From an uncultured Clostridia bacterium (GTDB lineage: Bacteria; Bacillota; Clostridia; UBA1381): 5,136 nt of DNA. Under the pieces are notes generated by a model. It ran no database searches and had not been told where the DNA came from. It worked only from the letters and a program-made list of their open reading frames with translations. The position numbers and the translations under genes were made by a program. Shown piece by piece: positions 1-4,771 of the stretch. Location of the stretch: contig CAMFCK010000080.1 of NCBI GenBank assembly GCA_945948775.1, forward strand, positions 1 through 5,136, given 5' to 3'. Within the stretch, counting starts at the first letter, position 1; every line of letters starts with the position of its first letter.

Positions 1-17
1 CATCATAGTAGTAATGC

Positions 18-44
18 CTGCCGGTACGAGCGGCAGTCTCTTTT
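18..44 (+). terminator. Candidate rho-independent terminator (plus strand)
   Basis: CTGCCG (18-23) and CGGCAG (31-36) form a perfect 6-bp GC-rich stem with a 7-base loop, followed by TCTCTTTT (37-44). That layout fits a short intrinsic terminator for a plus-strand transcript entering from the left edge. On the minus strand no T run follows, so it does not serve the operon. The same bases can also be read as the end of a plus-strand frame (2-46, ending MPAGTSGSLF then TAA), so the hairpin may be incidental. Confidence 0.35.
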
Positions 45-52
45 AAGGAGGC

Positions 53-91
53 ATAATATAACTATCCCTTAAAATCGGATAATTATATTAT
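53..91. repeat. AT-rich imperfect inverted repeat
   Basis: The arms 53-67 (ATAATATAACTATCC) and 77-91 (GGATAATTATATTAT) pair at 14 of 15 positions around a 9-base loop (68-76). Neither side is followed by a clean T run, so a terminator is doubtful. It could be an operator-like palindrome, a recombination scar or a transcript hairpin. It lies between an orphan Shine-Dalgarno and the broken frame that starts at 104. Confidence 0.6.
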
Positions 92-103
92 AAGTGAATT
101 TTT

Positions 104-246
104 ATGGCAATAAGACCCACAGCGCCGAGAGTTATGAACGGTAAATTGGGCATGTTATATTTTAACGGAGAACCCGTCTAGCAGTGGCAGAGATGAATGT
201 ATCAGAAGATCCGCCGGATGATGTTCATGTACGTGCCCATTTTTGA
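104..246 (+). pseudogene. Possible remnant of a phage tail tube protein N-terminus
   Basis: A plus-strand frame opens at ATG 104-106 and reads 25 codons to TAG 179-181, containing MAIRPTAPRVMNGKLGMLYF and then NGEPV. The pattern 'MA...(R)vmNG..G.lyfNGE.V' recalls the start of XkdM-like (DUF2001) phage tail tube proteins of Firmicutes, which continue with 'aEv..f.AkV'. In another frame 178-246 is open and begins LAVAEMNV, which would fit one small indel near 178. The normal ~140-residue protein is absent. No ribosome site precedes the ATG, although AAGGAGG stands 52 bases upstream, across the inverted repeat. The similarity is short and from memory; a chance open frame is quite possible. Confidence 0.25.
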
Positions 247-252
247 CGTACA
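228..252. repeat. Short perfect inverted repeat
   Basis: TGTACGT (228-234) and ACGTACA (246-252) are exact inverted copies separated by 11 bases. There is no T run after either arm on either strand, so it is a weak terminator candidate at best. It is about 65 bases past the racemase stop and could fold in the operon's 3' untranslated RNA. Confidence 0.4.
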
Positions 253-268
253 CTTTGTAATGGCGTGC

Positions 269-317
269 ATATCACTTTAATATGATTTTTATAAATTTCA
301 AAACAGAATATCACTTT
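269..317. repeat. 10-base direct repeat flanking the end of the racemase gene
   Basis: ATATCACTTT occurs at 269-278 and 308-317 in the same orientation, 39 bases apart. The second copy touches the racemase stop codon. The sequence between is AT-rich. It could be a duplication left by a past insertion or deletion, or chance in AT-rich DNA. Confidence 0.4.
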
Positions 318-1480
318 TATTCCATTTTTTGAAGTTCGCCGTCAATATAATAAAGCCTTGTAACTCTTGGCATAAAGGTGCACACCACCTCATAATTAAA
401 GCTGTGGCACATTTCCCCGAGAGTTTCGGCGCTCAAAATCTCGCCTTGGCTTTCTCCCATTATAACAGCGTGCATTCCCACCGTTACATTCTCGATATTT
501 GTGACATCAACCATTATCTGATCCATGCATACCTTGCCGACAATCGGAGCTTTTTTGCCGTTTATCAGCACATAACCCACATTTGTAAGGCAACGGTTGT
601 AGCCGTCGGCATATCCTATGCACACAGTTGCAATTTTGCGCACGCTCGGCGCCTCGTATATATGACCGTAACCGATTTTGAAGCCTGCGGGCACAGTTTT
701 CACATGAACCACATGGCTAACAACCTCCATTGCCGGAATGAGCTTTATTTTTTCCTTATCCATTTCATCGGAGGGATAAAGTCCATAGAGCGCAATACCC
801 AAACGGCACATATTATACTGCTTTTTGAAATCCATAGTTCCTGCACTGTTACATATGTGCTTAATTGGGATGTTAACGCCTCTTTCTTCAAGAAGCCCAA
901 TGAATTTGTCAAAAAGTGCTGTTTGCCTGTTTGCATCAGTTTTGTCATAACAGTCGGCACAGGCGTAGTGACTGAACAGGCCTTGAAGCTCAATGCCGTC
1001 AAGCATTGAAATCTCCTTAACTGTGTCAGCGCCCTCACTGTCCGGAGTAAAACCTATTCTTCCCATTCCTGTGTCAAGTGCAATGTGCACCTTGGCTTTT
1101 TTGTCCTTGGCCTTTGCGGCGTCGGAGAGAAGCTTTGCCTCATAGAGATGATATATTGTAGCCGTAATGTCATTATCCAAAAGGCTTTCAAACAGCAGAG
1201 GATTTGTATGGGATAGAATAAGAATAGGTTTTTTTATATCAGCATTTCTGAGCACAATCCCCTCATCAAGACTTGCAACCGCAAAATAATCCACTTCATT
1301 TTCTATATACCGAGCAACCGTCACACTGCCATGACCGTATGCGTCAGCCTTTACAACAGCCATTGTGAGAACTCCGTCATTTATGCACGATTTGAGCTCA
1401 CGAAGATTATGCTTTATTGCACTGAGATCAATAGCGGCAAAGCTGCGGCAATACTTATGGTAAATATGTTTTGATGTCAT
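317..1480 (-). CDS. alr: Alanine racemase family protein (fold-type III PLP enzyme)
   Basis: The 387-residue product is a full-length PLP-dependent racemase that would interconvert L- and D-alanine in the cytoplasm, normally for peptidoglycan. The N-terminal barrel holds AVVKADAYGHG (41-51) with the PLP lysine K44, LDTGMGRIGF (135-144) with carboxylate-binding R140, HYACAD (171-176), HICNSAGT (208-215) and CRLGIALYGLYP (225-236), where R226 should contact the PLP ring nitrogen. The C-terminal domain holds catalytic Y271 in KIGYGHIY (268-275), CIGYADGYNR (287-296), PIVGKVCMDQIMVDVT (312-327) and FNYEVVC (361-367). The start at ATG 1478-1480 is chosen because AAAGG (1491-1495) lies 10 bases upstream, inside the pxpA tail; an earlier in-frame GTG at 1510 has no ribosome site. 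It is the last gene of the operon. Its place beside glutamate/5-oxoproline genes leaves open a substrate other than alanine; the motifs alone cannot decide. Confidence 0.93.
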   Translation of the reverse strand: MTSKHIYHKYCRSFAAIDLSAIKHNLRELKSCINDGVLTMAVVKADAYGHGSVTVARYIENEVDYFAVASLDEGIVLRNADIKKPILILSHTNPLLFESLLDNDITATIYHLYEAKLLSDAAKAKDKKAKVHIALDTGMGRIGFTPDSEGADTVKEISMLDGIELQGLFSHYACADCYDKTDANRQTALFDKFIGLLEERGVNIPIKHICNSAGTMDFKKQYNMCRLGIALYGLYPSDEMDKEKIKLIPAMEVVSHVVHVKTVPAGFKIGYGHIYEAPSVRKIATVCIGYADGYNRCLTNVGYVLINGKKAPIVGKVCMDQIMVDVTNIENVTVGMHAVIMGESQGEILSAETLGEMCHSFNYEVVCTFMPRVTRLYYIDGELQKME

Positions 1481-1487
1481 GATAATA

Positions 1488-2264
1488 CTACCTTTCCGAG
1501 ATAATTTCACAAACAGGCTTTATAATAATGCCTTCTCCATTCAGAGTTTCGCTTATTTTCTTTACAAATACAATTGCCTTTTCGCGGCCCCCGTGCACAC
1601 ATACCGAGTCGGGACTGATTTCTATTTCATTTCCGTTTATGGATGTAACTCTGTGATTTTTTATCATTCCAACAACGCGGCTCACAGCATCATTTTCATC
1701 CTTTATCATAGCACCGGGCTTTGTGCGCGCCACAAGTGTGCCGTCATCCTCGTATGCTCGGTCGGCAAATACCTCCGCCGCATACGGAAGCCCTAGTTTT
1801 TTAGCTTGATTTATCATTTCGCTGTTTGCAAGTCCCATAAGAACCAGTTCGGGATTATATTCGTAAATTCCCTCGCATATCGCACCTGCAACAGCGGCGT
1901 CCTTTGCCGCCATGTTATAGAGTGCGCCGTGGGGCTTTACATGCTGCATTCTTATACCCGAAGCCCTGCAAAAAGCATCAAGGGCGCCCACCTGATATAT
2001 AATCATATTTTTAATATCCGACGGAGCAACACTCATATTTCTTCTGCCAAACCCCACAAGATCGTTAAATCCCGGATGTGCCCCGATTGCAATGCCGTTT
2101 TCCTTGCAAAGCGCCGCGGTTTTAGCCATTACGGACGGGTCACCTGCATGAAACCCACAGGCAACATTTGCAGAGGAAATAAGAGGTATAACATCCTCGT
2201 CCCTGCCTATTTTGTATGCTCCAAAGCTTTCGCCAAGGTCGCTGTTCAGATCTATCGAATACAT
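1488..2264 (-). CDS. pxpA: 5-oxoprolinase subunit PxpA (YcsF/LamB family)
   Basis: PxpA is the third subunit of the ATP-dependent 5-oxoprolinase; the family is also known as LamB/YcsF from lactam utilisation and shares a carbohydrate-deacetylase-like barrel. The product is 258 residues, normal for the family. Motifs in order are IDLNSDLGESFGAY (4-17), ANVACGFHAGDPSVM (32-46), GAHPGFNDLVGFGRR (61-75), HVKPHGALYN (108-117), EVFADRAYEDDGTLVAR (164-180) and CVHG (222-225), with the acidic and His residues expected of the metal-like binding pocket. The ATG at 2262-2264 is favoured because TAAAGGA (2274-2280) lies 9 bases upstream and homologues start just before IDLN. An in-frame TTG at 2271-2273, overlapping the DUF1445 stop as TTGA, is directly against the ribosome site and less likely. 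The stop TAG (1488-1490) is 7 bases before the racemase ATG. With pxpB and pxpC the set is complete. Confidence 0.95.
   Translation of the reverse strand: MYSIDLNSDLGESFGAYKIGRDEDVIPLISSANVACGFHAGDPSVMAKTAALCKENGIAIGAHPGFNDLVGFGRRNMSVAPSDIKNMIIYQVGALDAFCRASGIRMQHVKPHGALYNMAAKDAAVAGAICEGIYEYNPELVLMGLANSEMINQAKKLGLPYAAEVFADRAYEDDGTLVARTKPGAMIKDENDAVSRVVGMIKNHRVTSINGNEIEISPDSVCVHGGREKAIVFVKKISETLNGEGIIIKPVCEIISER
1491..1495 (-). promoter_or_regulatory. Ribosome binding site of the racemase gene
   Basis: AAAGG lies immediately before the pxpA TAG stop and 10 bases before the racemase ATG at 1478-1480. It supports the shorter, 387-residue racemase over the GTG start at 1508-1510, which would place this site inside the gene. 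Confidence 0.6.
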
Positions 2265-2269
2265 ATTTA

Positions 2270-3055
2270 TCAATCCTTTAAGAGTGTATTTTTAACATCG
2301 GTTATAAACATATGTCCCGGGGCGTGAGATATGGCTATCGGAGGCTTTGCGCTCATAACCACCGATTGAGGTGTAACTCCGCAGCACCAGAAAACGGGGA
2401 TTTCACCGTCCTTTATAGTGACAGAATCGCCGAAGTCGGGCTTTGATATATCCTTAATCACTATGTTTTCGGGATCGCCCAAGTGAATAGGTGCACCGTG
2501 CACTCTCGGCATTGAAGCGGTGATGGAAGCCGCTCTTATAGCTTCAATCGCCAGCATGGGGCGCATACTTACAACCACCTTGCCGTGAAAAATGCCTGCC
2601 TCCTCGCAGTCGATATTTGTTATATACATAGGCACATTTTTGCTCTCTTCAATATGTCTTACCGGTATGCCCGCCGAAAGAAGCTCGCCCTCAAATGAAA
2701 AAGAGCATCCTATAAGAAAATACACAAAATCATCTCTCCAAAGGTGAGCGATATCGGTGTATTCACCGACCATATCGCCATACTCCCACACTCTGTAGCG
2801 AGGAATGTCTGTTGCTATGTCGGCATTTTCAGCCATTGTCTTTACGAGCCTGCTACCCTTGTCCCCTACCTCCAAAATCGGGCATGGCTTTGGGTTTCTC
2901 TGGGTAAACAGCAAAAAATCATATGCCTGCTCCATAGGAAGAATCAAAAGGTTTCCCTGAGCATATCCATCACACATTCCGGAGGTTTGACCGGTTATTT
3001 TGCCTTCCCTTATGAGCTTTCTCACATCAGACGGAGACATTTTTGAATAATCCAT
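2270..3055 (-). CDS. Putative hydro-lyase, DUF1445 / YcsI family (D-glutamate cyclase N-terminal-like)
   Basis: The product (261 residues from the chosen start; Bacillus YcsI is similar in length) is a member of the DUF1445 family, annotated as putative hydro-lyase and homologous to the N-terminal half of vertebrate D-glutamate cyclase. Family blocks seen are PSDVRKLIREGKITGQTSGM (8-27), YAQGNLLILP (31-40), NVPMYITNIDCEEAGIF (140-156), VVSMRPM (161-167), GDPENIVIKDISKPDFGD (193-210), PVFWCCGVTPQ (220-230) and ISHAPGHMFITD (242-253). Three in-frame ATGs exist at 3073, 3061 and 3055. I chose 3055 because AAAGGA (3065-3070) lies 9 bases upstream of it, only 3 bases before 3061 and inside the frame for 3073, and because the family sequence begins near here. 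It sits between pxpC and pxpA. The exact reaction is not proven for bacterial members; dehydration/cyclisation of D-glutamate is inferred from DGLUCY. Confidence 0.9.
   Translation of the reverse strand: MDYSKMSPSDVRKLIREGKITGQTSGMCDGYAQGNLLILPMEQAYDFLLFTQRNPKPCPILEVGDKGSRLVKTMAENADIATDIPRYRVWEYGDMVGEYTDIAHLWRDDFVYFLIGCSFSFEGELLSAGIPVRHIEESKNVPMYITNIDCEEAGIFHGKVVVSMRPMLAIEAIRAASITASMPRVHGAPIHLGDPENIVIKDISKPDFGDSVTIKDGEIPVFWCCGVTPQSVVMSAKPPIAISHAPGHMFITDVKNTLLKD
2274..2280 (-). promoter_or_regulatory. Ribosome binding site deciding the pxpA start
   Basis: TAAAGGA sits in the last codons of the DUF1445 gene, 9 bases before the ATG at 2262-2264. It directly abuts the in-frame TTG at 2271-2273, which makes that TTG an unlikely start. 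The core sequence and spacing are the same as at the DUF1445 gene. Confidence 0.7.
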
Positions 3056-3064
3056 AATCATAGA

Positions 3065-3070
3065 TCCTTT
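3065..3070 (-). promoter_or_regulatory. Ribosome binding site deciding the DUF1445 start
   Basis: AAAGGA lies 9 bases upstream of the ATG at 3053-3055 and just inside the end of pxpC. It is too close (3 bases) to the ATG at 3059-3061 and lies downstream of the ATG at 3071-3073, which has no purine-rich site before it. This favours a 261-residue product. Confidence 0.7.
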
Positions 3071-4020
3071 CATATAGCATAAAGCATTCTGTACTGCAAA
3101 GCCTTCAGCTTGCTGTCTTCTTTATTTTTAAGCCTCACGGCTTCTTTCTCGCTAACCGCCTGAAAGCGGATTTTTGTCCCAGGTCTTGCCTGAGCGATTA
3201 TTTTAAGATCAGCGCTTATCACATTTGCTATCTTAGCATAGCCGCCGGTTGTTTGGCGGTCAGCCATCATAATAATCGGCGTACCCGATGCCGGAATCTG
3301 CACTGCGCCGGTGGCAATACCGTCGGAGATAATGTCAACTCCGTTTTTGTTTTCTATCTTGTCGCCATCAAGCCTTATTCCCATACGAGCCGACTTTTCA
3401 GACACAGTATATTCGCTCGTTAAGAAGGTTTTCATGCCACCTACGGTAAAATAATCATCCTGGGGGCCCGTTATTACTCTTACGGTAACAAGGCTTCTAT
3501 ATGTGTTTTCGGGTATCATACCTCGCTCGCCGATTATCTTTAGGCTTATGTCCCAGCGAAGCGGCAGCTCGTCGCCCGCCCGAAGCTTTCTTCCGCAAAA
3601 ACCGCCCAGCTTGCATTTTAAATTAGTAGACATACTCCCCATAACAGGGCTAAGGTCAAAGCCACCTGCCACCGCAAAATATGTTCGCATGCCGCTTACT
3701 GCGGCTTTAAGTGACAATGTATCTCCCTTATGCACCTCACAGGCTGCATACATTTTTATGAGCTTACCGTTTATTTCGGGCTGCATATCCGCGCCCGTTA
3801 GTGCAATAACGGCGGTTGAATCAAAGCTCATCGTCATACCTATCATCGTCATTTCAATAACGCCGTTGCCCGGAGCGTTGCCCACCAAAATATTGGCAAG
3901 CCTCATGGAATATGAGTCCATTGCGCCGTTTGGTGAAAAACCCGTATTCATATATCCAAAGCGTCCCTCATCCTGAATTGTTGACAAAGGGCCGGAGGAA
4001 ATAACAGTTATTTTAGCCAT
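3070..4020 (-). CDS. pxpC: 5-oxoprolinase subunit PxpC (KipA/YbgK family)
   Basis: PxpC is the partner of PxpB in 5-oxoprolinase; the two belong to the CT_A_B / CT_C_D pair also fused in urea amidolyase-type enzymes. The 316-residue product is of normal length. Visible signatures in order are GPLSTIQDEGRFGY (10-23), NGAMDSYSMRLANILVGN (31-48), IALTGAD (72-78), YFAVAGGFD (114-122), GSMSTN (128-133), GGFCGRKLRAGDEL (139-152), and the diagnostic run from 233 (DGIATGAVQIP) through MMADRQTTGGYAKIANVI (251-268). The ATG at 4018-4020 shares one base with the pxpB stop and has a strong GGAGG at 4028-4032 (7-base spacing) inside the pxpB tail, so translational coupling is likely. The stop TGA (3070-3072) sits in an ATGA overlap with a possible but poorly supported early start of the next gene. 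Nothing appears broken. Confidence 0.95.
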   Translation of the reverse strand: MAKITVISSGPLSTIQDEGRFGYMNTGFSPNGAMDSYSMRLANILVGNAPGNGVIEMTMIGMTMSFDSTAVIALTGADMQPEINGKLIKMYAACEVHKGDTLSLKAAVSGMRTYFAVAGGFDLSPVMGSMSTNLKCKLGGFCGRKLRAGDELPLRWDISLKIIGERGMIPENTYRSLVTVRVITGPQDDYFTVGGMKTFLTSEYTVSEKSARMGIRLDGDKIENKNGVDIISDGIATGAVQIPASGTPIIMMADRQTTGGYAKIANVISADLKIIAQARPGTKIRFQAVSEKEAVRLKNKEDSKLKALQYRMLYAI

Positions 4021-4748
4021 TAGCCTTCCTCCCTCACTTCTATTACACTCGGAGCAGATGTGGCTATTTTTTCAAATTCGGTCTCGTTGATCGAATAAAA
4101 TCTTATATAGTCGCCTGCCTTGTACACAATCGGCTCAGCCCTTTCAGGGTCATATACTCTAACCGGAGTTCTACCAATAAGCCTCCAGCCGCCCGGGGAT
4201 GCAAGAGGATAAATACCCGTCTGCTTGCCGCCTATACCCACCGCACCTTCCGGAATAACCGTTCGCGGAGACTTGAGCCTTGGAGCTTCTATTCGCTTGT
4301 CCATTCCTCCAAGATAGGGAAATCCCGGCAAAAATCCAAGCATATATATAAGATAGTCCGTTGAGGTATGAATTTTAACTATTTCCTCCTTGGGAAGTCC
4401 CGTGAGGTCACACACGCTTTCCATATCCGGAGCATATTCACCCTCGTAACAAACGGGAATAAGGAAAACCCGACGCTTTCCAACCGAGCTTTCCTTATAA
4501 GAATTTATAATTTTCAGTATCCTTTTCTCCAATTTTTTTCTTGAGATAACAAGCGGATCGAAATAAACAGTCATACTGCAAAAAGTGGGTACGCTTTCCA
4601 AAACGCCCTTTATTCTGTCGCTTTCGATTTTTGCCGCAAGAAATCTTATCTTGCGGTTGGTTTCTTCGCTCATTTCCTTTGAAAATTCAACCGTAACCGC
4701 GCTGTCACCGCACGAAAGAAATCTGACCTTGCAGGTATTGTTGGTCAT
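4020..4748 (-). CDS. pxpB: 5-oxoprolinase subunit PxpB (KipI/YbgJ family)
   Basis: PxpB is one subunit of the ATP-dependent 5-oxoprolinase PxpABC, a cytoplasmic enzyme that opens 5-oxoproline to L-glutamate. The 242-residue product has the usual subunit length. The N-terminal part carries GDSAVTVEF (14-22) and PTFCSMTVYFDP (54-65). The cyclophilin-like C-terminal domain (CT_C_D, from about residue 94) contains IPVCYEGEYAPDM (97-109), HTSTDYLIYMLGFLPGFPYL (127-146), SPRTVIPEGAVGIGGKQTGI (160-179) and SPGGWRLIGRTPV (184-196), all family hallmarks. The ATG at 4746-4748 is preceded by GAAAGG (4757-4762) at 8-base spacing. The gene ends in TAA, whose last base is the first base of the pxpC ATG (TAATG). 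In Bacillus the homologue KipI inhibits sporulation kinase KinA, and Pfam names reflect allophanate-hydrolase-like ancestry. The adjacent pxpC and pxpA make the oxoprolinase role much more likely here. Confidence 0.95.
   Translation of the reverse strand: MTNNTCKVRFLSCGDSAVTVEFSKEMSEETNRKIRFLAAKIESDRIKGVLESVPTFCSMTVYFDPLVISRKKLEKRILKIINSYKESSVGKRRVFLIPVCYEGEYAPDMESVCDLTGLPKEEIVKIHTSTDYLIYMLGFLPGFPYLGGMDKRIEAPRLKSPRTVIPEGAVGIGGKQTGIYPLASPGGWRLIGRTPVRVYDPERAEPIVYKAGDYIRFYSINETEFEKIATSAPSVIEVREEG
4028..4032 (-). promoter_or_regulatory. Strong ribosome binding site of pxpC within pxpB
   Basis: GGAGG is located 7 bases before the pxpC ATG, within the final codons of pxpB (context GAGGGAGGAAGGCTAATG). 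Together with the TAATG stop/start overlap it suggests coupled, roughly equal synthesis of the two partner subunits. Confidence 0.75.
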
Positions 4749-4771
4749 AGCTAAAACCTTTCAAGTTTATT

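Larger units (their letters stand above)
1..316. other. Region beyond the operon end with no confident gene
   Basis: About 315 bases follow the racemase stop without a convincing intact gene on either strand. The stretch holds a GC-rich hairpin near 18-36, an orphan AAGGAGG at 45-51, an AT-rich inverted repeat at 53-91, a broken plus-strand frame at 104-246, a 7-bp inverted repeat at 228-252 and a 10-base direct repeat at 269-278/308-317. I see no tRNA-like fold. No minus-strand hairpin with a following T run is seen, so the operon's terminator is not located. Confidence 0.6.

Noticed and set aside
53..91. The AT-rich inverted repeat as the operon's intrinsic terminator
   Set aside because: On the minus strand the stem is almost entirely A-T and is not followed by a T run; it also lies over 220 bases past the last stop.
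329..1009. Long plus-strand open frame opposite the racemase gene (226 codons)
   Set aside because: It is antisense to a clearly conserved racemase with all catalytic motifs, and its translation shows no recognisable domain; it reflects codon bias of the real gene.
317..1510. Racemase start at the GTG 1508-1510
   Set aside because: No ribosome site precedes it, the resulting 30-base pxpA overlap is not needed, and an AAAGG site sits correctly for the ATG at 1480.
1806..2327. Plus-strand open frame opposite pxpA (173 codons)
   Set aside because: It is antisense to PxpA motifs on the other strand, has a Cys/His-scattered composition typical of shadow frames, and shows no family resemblance.
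3503..3976. Plus-strand open frame opposite pxpC (157 codons)
   Set aside because: It is antisense to the conserved PxpC core. The Pro/Ser/Ile-rich translation looks like a shadow frame.
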